This document shows positions 7,009 through 14,339 of a DNA stretch of 24,573 nt, piece by piece (within the stretch, counting starts at the first letter, position 1; every line of letters begins with the position of its first letter). The stretch comes from a virus. Location: IMG/VR virus record IMGVR_UViG_3300021197_000720, positions 1 to 24,573 of that record. One strand, written 5' to 3'. The translations under genes were made by a program, and so were the position numbers. Below the pieces are notes generated by a model. The model was given only the letters and a program-made list of their open reading frames with translations. It had not been told where the DNA came from and did not search any database.

Positions 7009-7338
7009 ATGCAAACTCTTCGTAATCTTAGAAGAATAATCAAAGAGCAGCTAGAAACTGCCGAGTATAAGGCTCTTGTCGAGATTCATTATGACCGTGA
7101 ATTCAAAGTCACAGAGATATTGGATCAGGTAAGAGCTTTATGTGGTATCGTCATCGTCAACTCTGAATCTACCGAGAAGATGACAGATAGAAAAGAAAAA
7201 GTTCTTACAAAGATTAAATTTTATGCACTTGGAACATCCACGAATGAATTCATTGCCAAGATGGTCGATAAAGCATTGTCGATTGACGGTATATACGCAT
7301 TCAGGATCAAGAAAGTAAAAACAAATAAAAAATCCTAA
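7009..7338 (+). CDS. Hypothetical protein with a capsid-targeting-like N-terminus
   Basis: 109 residues, not recognised with certainty. The N-terminus MQTLRNLRRIIKEQL is an amphipathic basic helix ending in I-K-E (residues 11-13), similar in form to T4 internal head proteins. The rest reads as a small alpha/beta domain: KVTEILDQVRALCGIVIVNS, then a charged turn, KIKFYALG, and a helix and strand ending FRIKKVKTNKKS. The VxEILxxVRAL...V.V..S and final AFRIKK resemble small conserved proteins of marine phages. No clear ribosome site precedes the ATG, so the start could be coupled to the gene before it. The function is unknown. Confidence 0.65.
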   Translation: MQTLRNLRRIIKEQLETAEYKALVEIHYDREFKVTEILDQVRALCGIVIVNSESTEKMTDRKEKVLTKIKFYALGTSTNEFIAKMVDKALSIDGIYAFRIKKVKTNKKS

Positions 7339-7347
7339 GAGGTTATA

Positions 7348-8310
7348 ATGAAGAAGCAACGATGTCTTATCATAGACATGTTTAATATGTTCTACCGAGG
7401 ATGGATAGTCGATCCCTCCTTATCAGTTAACGGTGATCCCATTGGAGGACTAAAGGGCTCCTTGAAGATCCTTCAAAAGTTACTACGCGAGACACAACCC
7501 AACAGGGTTTTCATTTGTTGGGACGGACCCGGCGGTTCGCAACGCAGACGAAGCATCAATAAAGGATATAAGGAAGGTCGAAAGCCTGCAAAGGTTAACT
7601 GGGATAGCACCTTTCTTTCACCAGCCGCCAAAGAAGAAAACAGGAAATGGCAGCAAGTTCGTTTAATGGAATACTTTAACAACATGCCCCTGTGCCAGCT
7701 TCTTCTTCCTTCCGTAGAAGCAGATGATATCATCTCGTTTGTTAAAGACGCTTCTTGTTTAAAGGGATGGCAGAAAATTATTGTATCTAGCGATAAGGAC
7801 TTCTTCCAACTGGTCGATTCTGAAACAATCCTGTATCGACCAATCCAGAAGCAGCTTTTAAATGAAAAAGACATTCTTGAAAATCACAAGATACACCCTC
7901 AAAATATGGCCCTTGCTCGTGCAATCGTCGGAGATAAAAGCGATAACCTACCTGGAATCGCTGGTATCGGACTAACGACCGTGGCAAATCGTTTCCCTTT
8001 CTTGTCAGATGAGGAATCTCACACCATTGACGAGGTTCTTAAACACTGTCAGAATGCCAACTCAACAGCCAAGGCATACACTAACATCATAGAAGGCGAA
8101 GATATCGTCCGCCAAAATTATAAAATGATGCAGCTTTATGCTCCAAGCATTAGTGTCCAAGGCAAGACATATCTAAGAGAAACAATTAAGAATTGTGAGA
8201 TTACGTTCAATAAGACTGAAATTAAGAAGATGATGATTCAAGATGGCTTCGGAGAATTCAACTGGATAGACCTATATCAAATTTTTAATAGAATATCGGT
8301 TGAAAAGTGA
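7348..8310 (+). CDS. 5'-3' exonuclease / flap endonuclease (T4 RNase H type)
   Basis: 320 residues. It removes RNA primers and 5' flaps with bound metal ions. The PIN-like core acidic motifs appear in order: LIIDMFNMFYRG, VFICWDGPGG followed by the basic arch region RRRSINKGYKEGRKP, then LPSVEADDIISF, IVSSDKDFFQLV, and the helix-hairpin-helix region GDKSDNLPGIAGIG that grips DNA. All expected Asp residues are present. Length matches T4 RNase H (305) and stand-alone Pol I exonuclease domains. GAGG before the ATG gives a clear start. It sits between recombinase and helicase genes, as expected for primer removal at the phage fork. Confidence 0.9.
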   Translation: MKKQRCLIIDMFNMFYRGWIVDPSLSVNGDPIGGLKGSLKILQKLLRETQPNRVFICWDGPGGSQRRRSINKGYKEGRKPAKVNWDSTFLSPAAKEENRKWQQVRLMEYFNNMPLCQLLLPSVEADDIISFVKDASCLKGWQKIIVSSDKDFFQLVDSETILYRPIQKQLLNEKDILENHKIHPQNMALARAIVGDKSDNLPGIAGIGLTTVANRFPFLSDEESHTIDEVLKHCQNANSTAKAYTNIIEGEDIVRQNYKMMQLYAPSISVQGKTYLRETIKNCEITFNKTEIKKMMIQDGFGEFNWIDLYQIFNRISVEK

Positions 8311-8328
8311 GAACCGATTCAGTATAAT
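8300..8328 (+). promoter_or_regulatory. Sigma70-like promoter before the helicase gene
   Basis: TTGAAA at 8300-8305 and TATAAT at 8323-8328 are 17 bases apart. The -35 lies in the last codons of the exonuclease gene and the start point would be near 8335, just ahead of the helicase ATG at 8352. Confidence 0.65.
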
Positions 8329-8351
8329 AGAGAAATAAACATGGGACAGAA

Positions 8352-9731
8352 ATGCAAAAAGAAAACATCAGCTTCTCAAAATATGGCAAGAATTTTCAAG
8401 AAGTACTCGCTTACTTAATTCTTGAAGATCGCCCCTTTTCGGAACAAATAGAAGAAGTGCTTGACGTTAACTTTTTTGAGTTAAATTACTTAAAAGTTTT
8501 TGTCTCTAAGATATTCAACTACCGAGCCAAGTACAAGGTTCATCCTACCTCAAAGATCTTTGATTCTATTATAAGAACAGAGCTAGATGATGAATCTGAA
8601 GCGACACGTGAGCAGGTCCGTCGATATTTTGCCCGCTCAATCGTAAGAGCCCCCACTGACGGCGAATATATCAAGAGCACTGCCCTCGACTTTTGCAAGA
8701 AGCAGAAGCTAAAAGAAGCGATATTAAAATCTGTTAACCTGCTTCAGAACTCTTCGTATGATGAAATCAAGAAATTGATAGACGATGCCTTGAATCTTGG
8801 TATCGATAACGATTACGGTCATGACTTTCAAAAAGATTTTGAATTGCGATATGAGCTTCGAGCACGAAACCCCGTGTCCACCGGATGGGATAAACTTGAT
8901 AACCTAACAAAAAATGGTCTTGGGAAGGGAGAGCTTGGCGTCGTCATTGCCCCCACCGGAGCAGGTAAGTCAATGGTTCTCGCTCATCTGGGAGCAGAAG
9001 CGGTCAAAGCAGGACGCAACGTTGTACACTATACACTAGAGTTGTCAGAAGAGGTGACAGGGCTCCGTTACGATAGTTGTATTAGCGGCGTCCGCCTGGG
9101 CGATCTACACTCAATGAAAGACATGGTGTACGACTCGATTAAGGAAGTCGAGGGTAAGCTAGTCATTAAAGAATACCCAACCAAATCAGCATCAGTTAAT
9201 ACTTTGCACTCTCATCTAGAAAAGTTACAAAAAAATAAAACAAAAATTGGAATGATTATAGTAGATTACGGTGATTTGCTCAAACCAGTGGGAAGTTATA
9301 GGGAGAAAAGGAATGAGTTAGAGTCTATTTATGAAGGACTCCGTGCTTTAGCACAAGAATTTGAATGTCCTATCTGGACAGCCTCCCAAACTAATAGGTC
9401 TGGTTTGAACGCAGAAGTAATTACGATGGAATCTATCTCGGAAGCGTTTAGTAAATGCTTTGTTGCAGATATGATATTTTCAGTTTCACGAACAATAGAA
9501 GATAAGAACACAAACCAAGGTCGCATTTTTGTAGCTAAAAACAGAAATGGACCAGATGGGCTTGTATTTCCTATCTTTATGGACACATCAAGAGTAAAAA
9601 TAAAGATACTGGACGCCCCAATTGTTTCAGATGAAAGAAAGCCGGTGAATAAACTTGTTGAGGTTTATCAGAAAAGCAAGAAGGAGTTCAATAGCGCAAA
9701 AAATGAAGGAAGTAAAGATGCAAACAGCTAA
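8352..9731 (+). CDS. DnaB/T4 gp41-like replicative helicase
   Basis: 459 residues. A hexameric 5'-3' helicase that unwinds the fork. The N-terminal 150 residues are helical, like the DnaB primase-contact domain. The RecA-like motor domain follows: VSTGWDKLDNLTKNGLGKGELG, Walker A PTGAGKS (Lys206), HYTLELSEEV, the Walker B-like IGMIIVDYGDLL, and TASQTNRSG, a typical DnaB-family motif. No primase gene is seen in this window. The ribosome site is weak (GGGACAG). The last 14 bases overlap the start of the ribonucleotide reductase gene, so the two are probably made together. Confidence 0.9.
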   Translation: MQKENISFSKYGKNFQEVLAYLILEDRPFSEQIEEVLDVNFFELNYLKVFVSKIFNYRAKYKVHPTSKIFDSIIRTELDDESEATREQVRRYFARSIVRAPTDGEYIKSTALDFCKKQKLKEAILKSVNLLQNSSYDEIKKLIDDALNLGIDNDYGHDFQKDFELRYELRARNPVSTGWDKLDNLTKNGLGKGELGVVIAPTGAGKSMVLAHLGAEAVKAGRNVVHYTLELSEEVTGLRYDSCISGVRLGDLHSMKDMVYDSIKEVEGKLVIKEYPTKSASVNTLHSHLEKLQKNKTKIGMIIVDYGDLLKPVGSYREKRNELESIYEGLRALAQEFECPIWTASQTNRSGLNAEVITMESISEAFSKCFVADMIFSVSRTIEDKNTNQGRIFVAKNRNGPDGLVFPIFMDTSRVKIKILDAPIVSDERKPVNKLVEVYQKSKKEFNSAKNEGSKDANS

Positions 9732-11574
9732 TCAAATATTATCAGATATCACAGTGCATATGAAATATGCACGTTATTTACCCAAGAAAGAAAGACGGGA
9801 AACTTGGAAGGAACTTGTTTCGAGAAACAAGAAGATGCATATTAAAAAGTATCCCGAGCTAAAAGAAGAGATTAATCAGGCGTACAATTACGTCTATGAT
9901 AAAAAAGTCCTCCCTTCTATGCGCTCTATGCAGTTTGGCGGCAAACCCATTGAGGTCGCACCCAACCGTATTTATAATTGCGCTTATCTTCCTATTGATG
10001 ATTGGCATTCCTTTAGCGAGGTAATGTTTCTTCTCCTTGGAGGTACTGGTGTAGGGTATTCAGTTCAAAAGCACCATGTTGAAGCTCTTCCAGAAGTTCA
10101 GAAACCAAGCTCAAAAAGAACTCGCCGGTTTTTAATTGGCGATTCTATTGAAGGCTGGGCTGATTCCGTTAAGACTTTGCTTCGTAGCTATTTTCACGGA
10201 GGATCTAGGATAAGGTTTGATTTTTCAGACATCCGTCCCAAGGGTTCGCGACTAGTTACTTCTGGTGGCAAAGCACCGGGACCTCAACCTCTCAAAGAGT
10301 GCTTATTAAAAATCGAGGGTATACTTGACGCGAAAGAAAATGGCGACAAACTTGAGCCAATTGAAGTACACGATATTGTTTGTTATATTGCCGATGCTGT
10401 ACTTGCCGGTGGCATTCGTCGCGCTGCTCTTATCTCTCTTTTTAGCGCCGACGATGAAGAAATGCTCGCCTCAAAAGCTGGTAAATGGTGGGAAACTAGC
10501 CCCCAGCGAGGTAGAGCGAACAATTCAATTGTCCTGATGAGACACCGCATAACAAAAGAATACTTTGCGGAGCTATGGGATAGAGTAAAAGCCTCAAATT
10601 CAGGTGAACCAGGGTTTTATTTTACTAACGATAAGGACTGGGGGACTAACCCTTGCTGCGAGATCGCTCTGCGACCATATCAGTTCTGTAATTTAACAGA
10701 AGTGAATGTTAGCGACGTTGACTCACAGGAAGAATATGAAGGAAGAGTCCAAGCTGCATCGTTTATCGCAACTTTGCAAGCAGGGTACACTGATTTCCAT
10801 TACCTACGCGATATCTGGCAACGTCACACGGAAAAGGACGGACTCATTGGCGTGTCTATGACGGGCATTGCCTCCGGTAATGTTTTAGGTCTTGATATGA
10901 CCAAGGGAGCGAGACTGGTTAAAAAAGAAAACCAAAGAGTTTCAAAGCTGATAGGAATCAAACCAGCAAGCCGCACAACCTGCGTAAAACCTGCTGGAAC
11001 AACTTCCTTGACACTAGGAACTTCATCTGGGATTCATGCTTGGCACAACGATTACTATATCCGCCGTATCCGAGTCGGTAAGAACGAGCCTATCTATACT
11101 TATCTCTCTATTAACCATCCCGAGCTTGTTGAAGACGAGTACTTTAGACCGCACGATACGGCTGTAATTTCAGTACCACAGAAAGCTCCTGAAGCTGCGA
11201 TTACACGACACGAAAGTGCCTTACAACTCTTAAAAAGGGTGAAGAAGGTCAGCCAAGAGTGGATTAAGCCCGGTCACCGCCGAGGACAAAACACTCATAA
11301 TGTCTCTGCCACTGTATCGATTAAAGATTCAGAGTGGATCGACGTAGGCGAGTGGATGTGGGAAAACAGAGATTACTATAATGGGCTTTCTGTTTTACCT
11401 CATAACGGGGGCTCATATGTACAGGCTCCGTTTGAAGACTGCTCCTCAGAGAAGTATGAGAAGCTGGCTGAAGCCCTCAGTAGCGTGAATTTATCTAAAG
11501 TAGTTGAGCTTGAAGACAACACAGATCTCAAAGGAGAGCAGGCGTGCGCAGCAGGAGCCTGCGAGGTCACTTAA
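9718..11574 (+). CDS. nrdJ: Adenosylcobalamin-dependent (class II) ribonucleotide reductase, monomeric RTPR type
   Basis: 618 residues from the ATG at 9718, chosen for its AAGGAAG site and a 14-base overlap with the helicase gene. It reduces ribonucleotides to deoxyribonucleotides using vitamin B12 cofactor, needing no oxygen. Residues line up with the Lactobacillus leichmannii enzyme: Cys88 in NCAYLP (redox Cys119), NPCCEI with Cys313 and Glu315 (thiyl Cys408, Glu410), and Cys324 in FCNL exactly 11 residues later (Cys419). The tail Cys610 and Cys615 have the C-x4-C spacing of the swinging pair (Cys731/736). PAGTTSL is the phosphate loop. It is shorter than the 739-residue reference. The host or its surroundings must supply B12. 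Confidence 0.93.
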   Translation: MQTANQILSDITVHMKYARYLPKKERRETWKELVSRNKKMHIKKYPELKEEINQAYNYVYDKKVLPSMRSMQFGGKPIEVAPNRIYNCAYLPIDDWHSFSEVMFLLLGGTGVGYSVQKHHVEALPEVQKPSSKRTRRFLIGDSIEGWADSVKTLLRSYFHGGSRIRFDFSDIRPKGSRLVTSGGKAPGPQPLKECLLKIEGILDAKENGDKLEPIEVHDIVCYIADAVLAGGIRRAALISLFSADDEEMLASKAGKWWETSPQRGRANNSIVLMRHRITKEYFAELWDRVKASNSGEPGFYFTNDKDWGTNPCCEIALRPYQFCNLTEVNVSDVDSQEEYEGRVQAASFIATLQAGYTDFHYLRDIWQRHTEKDGLIGVSMTGIASGNVLGLDMTKGARLVKKENQRVSKLIGIKPASRTTCVKPAGTTSLTLGTSSGIHAWHNDYYIRRIRVGKNEPIYTYLSINHPELVEDEYFRPHDTAVISVPQKAPEAAITRHESALQLLKRVKKVSQEWIKPGHRRGQNTHNVSATVSIKDSEWIDVGEWMWENRDYYNGLSVLPHNGGSYVQAPFEDCSSEKYEKLAEALSSVNLSKVVELEDNTDLKGEQACAAGACEVT

Positions 11575-11577
11575 TAC

Positions 11578-11605
11578 TTGACTTTATAATTTTAGTTGCT
11601 ATAAT
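11578..11605 (+). promoter_or_regulatory. Sigma70-like promoter after the RNR gene
   Basis: TTGACT at 11578-11583 and TATAAT at 11600-11605 with a 16-base spacer, in the 60-base gap between the reductase and the next small gene. It would drive the GroES and PEP carboxykinase genes. Confidence 0.7.
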
Positions 11606-11634
11606 ATGAGATATAACTACCCAAGGAGAATTAA

Positions 11635-11889
11635 ATGAGTGAGCAAGAAAAAACCAAAGACGAATACATTGTTGACTTTATTAAAGCGTTCAAAGCTGTA
11701 GAAGACGAGATGGAGCCTTACAAAGAGCACCGCCGAGACTTAAAGAAAAATTATGTTGATAACGGCTGGATCACGAAAGACGAGCTTCGTTATGTCATTA
11801 AGGCGTACCGCATGCTATCCTCTGATAACGAAAATTTTGAACACTTCTCCGAGATCTATGATAAGATTTCTTCAAAGCTAGGAATTTAG
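11635..11889 (+). CDS. Hypothetical small helical protein
   Basis: 84 residues, highly charged and predicted mostly helical. The stretch MEPYKEHRRDLKKNYVDNGW followed by ITKDELRYVIKAYRML faintly recalls GapR (DUF2312) nucleoid proteins, in which a coiled coil is followed by a short helix pair, but the match is too weak to name it. AAGGAG lies ahead of the ATG, and the promoter at 11578 is just upstream, so it is the first gene of a small unit with the GroES-like and PEP carboxykinase genes. Confidence 0.7.
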   Translation: MSEQEKTKDEYIVDFIKAFKAVEDEMEPYKEHRRDLKKNYVDNGWITKDELRYVIKAYRMLSSDNENFEHFSEIYDKISSKLGI

Positions 11890-11890
11890 T

Positions 11891-12181
11891 ATGAATCCAG
11901 TTCCCTTTAACCGTCACCTCCTTGTCTCTAAACAGTTAGAGCAAGGAGAAGAAAATAAGAGTTTGGTCCTTGTACCGGAAGAGTATAAGCAGCGTGAGGC
12001 ATTTGCCATGGTAAGTGTCGTCACGCCAGCCCAAGACTGTAACTCTCAATGGTCACCGGGGGATACGGTTATCGTACCAACTCATACAATTGAGACTCTA
12101 TCTGTAGGTGGTGAGCAATATCATCTAGTATTAGAAAACCACGTACTAATGGGGCTTCTCGATAATATTAAAGGTGAATAA
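11891..12181 (+). CDS. groES: GroES-like co-chaperonin (gp31 role)
   Basis: 96 residues, the normal GroES length. It caps the GroEL ring; in T4, gp31 replaces host GroES so that the capsid protein can fold. The GroES pattern is visible: PVPFNRHLLV at the start, LVLVPEEYK in the mobile-loop region, PGDTVIVP in the core, and QYHLVLENHVLMGLL at the end. No GroEL gene is in the window, so the host chaperonin is the likely partner. AGGA precedes the ATG. Its TAA stop overlaps the ATG of the PEP carboxykinase gene by one base, which implies coupled translation of the two. Confidence 0.85.
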   Translation: MNPVPFNRHLLVSKQLEQGEENKSLVLVPEEYKQREAFAMVSVVTPAQDCNSQWSPGDTVIVPTHTIETLSVGGEQYHLVLENHVLMGLLDNIKGE

Positions 12182-13647
12182 TGAGAAATCTATCCCGCGC
12201 AGCGCTGGTCTACTGGACCTTGTTTAAAAAAGTTAATAAGCCCCGTCTTACAAACGACGGGGCTTTAGTCGTTGAGACTACTCCTCATACAGGACGATCG
12301 CCAGATGCGAAGTATATTGTAAGAGACGAGATTACTGATAAACTCGTTGACTGGGAGAATAATCAGCCTATTAGCGAAGAAGAGTTTGAAGAGTATTCAA
12401 GCAGCTTCCTCTCAGAGGCAGAGACCCATCGCTTTTATGAGCAAGATTTGTATGCCTGTGCCGATGACAAGCATCAGCTTCCTATTCGAGTTAACACCAT
12501 AAAGCCCTGGCACTCTTTGTTTGCAAAGAACATGTTCTTTAAACCATCCCCAGAGGAGATTAAAGATTTCAAGCCAGAGTTTCAAGTTTACTCAATGCCA
12601 TCGTACACTGAAGAACCAAGGGTGATCATTTCCTTCAAGAAGAAGATAATCTTAATCAGTGGCACAGATTACGCAGGTGAGATTAAGAAAAGTGTGTTCA
12701 CAGTGCTGAACTTTTTATTGCCTCAAAAGGGCGTACTGCCAATGCACTGTTCTGTAAGCCTCCGCGAAAAAGATCACAAGTCTACCGTCTTTTTTGGATT
12801 ATCCGGCACAGGAAAGACGACGCTATCCTCGGATACCTACAGCTATCTTGTCGGAGACGACGAGCATGGCTGGTCATCAACCGGACTGTTCAACTTTGAA
12901 GCGGGATGCTATGCCAAGACTATACGCCTCTCCCCAGATAAAGAGCCTTTGATTTTTGACGCCTGTCATAAGTTTGGAACGATTTTAGAAAACGTAGTCG
13001 TTAAAGATGACGACGCTGACTTTGATGATGCGACCCTCACAGAAAATACCAGAGCTTCTTACCCTTTAAGTTTCATCGATAACATATGGCTTGAGCCCCG
13101 GTGTGAACATCCAACTAATATTATCATGCTGACGTGTGACGCTTATGGGGTCCTCCCACCAGTGGCACGCTTAGATCCTGACAAGGCAGTCGAACAGTTT
13201 TTGCTTGGCTATACAGCAAAAGTGGCAGGAACAGAAAAAGGAGTCACGGAGCCAGAGCCCACGTTCTCGCACTGCTTTGGCTCCCCTTTTATGCCTCTGC
13301 GCCCTGGAGTATATGCAGAGTTATTGCGCTCCAAGATAAAGAAGCATAATGTTAAGTGCTGGCTTGTGAACACTGGTTGGCAAGGCGGACCATATGGCGA
13401 AGGCTCCCGTATCGATATCGCAGTCACACGTAAGATCATCGACGCAATCCAGGATGGGGACTTTGATGAGGATAAATGTAAGTATGTTTGGCATTCTTAC
13501 ACCGATCTTGAAGTTCCTGACAGCGACAAGGTTCCTTTGGATATGAGATTTCCAGAGCGCGGCTGGGCTTCTAAAGAGAAATATGTTGAGACCGCACGAA
13601 GCTTAATGAGCAAGTTTATTAATCGTTTAAAAACAATGACTTTGTAA
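12181..13647 (+). CDS. pckA: ATP-dependent phosphoenolpyruvate carboxykinase
   Basis: 488 residues against about 530-540 in bacteria, with the shortening mainly at the N-terminus and at the extreme C-terminus. It converts oxaloacetate and ATP to phosphoenolpyruvate, CO2 and ADP, the first step of gluconeogenesis from the TCA cycle. All recognisable active-site parts are present: TGRSP (Arg39), DYAGEIKK (Tyr164, Lys169/170), MHCS (His189), the kinase loop GLSGTGKTTLS (206-216), VGDDEHGW (Asp226/227), TENTR (Arg291) and TAKVAGTEKG, then LVNTGWQGG. So it looks active and of the ATP, not GTP, type. It lies between a GroES-like and a lytic transglycosylase gene, with phage codon style and no sign of decay. 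A metabolic role during infection is inference. AAAGGTG precedes the start. Confidence 0.95.
   Translation: MRNLSRAALVYWTLFKKVNKPRLTNDGALVVETTPHTGRSPDAKYIVRDEITDKLVDWENNQPISEEEFEEYSSSFLSEAETHRFYEQDLYACADDKHQLPIRVNTIKPWHSLFAKNMFFKPSPEEIKDFKPEFQVYSMPSYTEEPRVIISFKKKIILISGTDYAGEIKKSVFTVLNFLLPQKGVLPMHCSVSLREKDHKSTVFFGLSGTGKTTLSSDTYSYLVGDDEHGWSSTGLFNFEAGCYAKTIRLSPDKEPLIFDACHKFGTILENVVVKDDDADFDDATLTENTRASYPLSFIDNIWLEPRCEHPTNIIMLTCDAYGVLPPVARLDPDKAVEQFLLGYTAKVAGTEKGVTEPEPTFSHCFGSPFMPLRPGVYAELLRSKIKKHNVKCWLVNTGWQGGPYGEGSRIDIAVTRKIIDAIQDGDFDEDKCKYVWHSYTDLEVPDSDKVPLDMRFPERGWASKEKYVETARSLMSKFINRLKTMTL
12238..12265 (+). other. Strong hairpin inside the start of pckA
   Basis: The arms 12238-12247 (AAGCCCCGTC) and 12256-12265 form a perfect 10-bp stem around an 8-base loop. 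It resembles the stem of an intrinsic terminator but lies within codons 20-29 and is followed only by TTTA on this strand. On the opposite strand a six-T run follows after six bases. Confidence 0.7.
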
Positions 13648-13766
13648 ATAAATTTGGATTTTTGGATTTTGAGCCCTAGTTATCGTGGAATTATGATGAG
13701 GGTTTATCAAACATAGGATCAGTCTGGTCTAAAAACAGCCACCCTTTATAATCGGAGATATGAATA
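13648..13766. other. Intergenic gap, 119 bases
   Basis: It holds no convincing ORF. It starts with the near-repeat GGATTTTTGGATTTTGAG. A TATAAT at 13747-13752 lacks a good -35, so a promoter is possible but unproven. CGGAGATATGAATA carries the ribosome site for the next gene. Confidence 0.5.
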
Positions 13767-14339
13767 ATGATTAATTTTACACTCGCACTAGCGACTTTAC
13801 TAACAACAGCAACTACAGACCCTTCCTACCAAGACTTGGTATTCGAAGCACAATACTCCTGCCACAATGCGAACCCAGACACCGTTAAAGAAGAACTTTT
13901 ATGGGACTTGGTAAAGGTAGAGAAGAAGTACAACGTGCCATCATCTTTAAAAGGAATGGTCTTAGCCGCCTCTTGCTCGGAGTCTGGATACAATCCAGCA
14001 GCAAAGGGAGACTACAGGGTTATCAAGAACAAGAGGTTGCCAATGGCAATCGGTATCCTTCAGCAATGGCCTTGGTATGAAAAGGCTTATGGGATCAATA
14101 GAACGAAGCACGTTGAGGCAGCAGATGCCTGGATGAAGCACATACAGAAGAAACTTCATGTTGCCGAGAGGAAGTGCGGATTCAAAAATCTAAAAAAGAA
14201 ATGGATTGCAGCTTGGGTCACAGCTATTAGGTATCCGAAACCAGAGGGCAGGTGCTATGAAAAGCCCCGTCACCTTCGGATCCTTAAAAAGTGGCACCGT
14301 AATATCAAGAACTCCAAAAACAAAGAGGATGGATGCTAA
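13767..14339 (+). CDS. Exported lytic transglycosylase / lysozyme-like protein
   Basis: 190 residues. A hydrophobic N-terminus (residues 1-17, small residues before Asp18) suggests a signal peptide, although no early Lys/Arg is present. The SLT-like core includes LKGMVLAASCSESGYNPAA, in which Glu72 is in the position of the catalytic Glu (E-S-x-xNP), followed by MAIGILQQWPWYEKAYG, the equivalent of the G-L-M-Q-l motif. The C-terminus is very basic. Four Cys (32, 70 and two later) could form disulfides outside the cytoplasm. It likely cuts peptidoglycan at lysis or entry. It lies away from any recognisable holin in this window. Confidence 0.75.
   Translation: MINFTLALATLLTTATTDPSYQDLVFEAQYSCHNANPDTVKEELLWDLVKVEKKYNVPSSLKGMVLAASCSESGYNPAAKGDYRVIKNKRLPMAIGILQQWPWYEKAYGINRTKHVEAADAWMKHIQKKLHVAERKCGFKNLKKKWIAAWVTAIRYPKPEGRCYEKPRHLRILKKWHRNIKNSKNKEDGC

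Noticed and set aside
12238-12265. Hairpin called as a functional intrinsic terminator on the + strand
   Set aside because: Only TTTA follows the stem and the gene continues without a break, so termination here is not supported by sequence alone.
12181-13647. PEP carboxykinase as evidence that the window is a bacterial chromosome
   Set aside because: It sits among gp32-like, UvsX, gp41-like, RNR, dUTPase, homing endonuclease and DUF3310 genes, all on one strand with overlaps, which is a phage layout.
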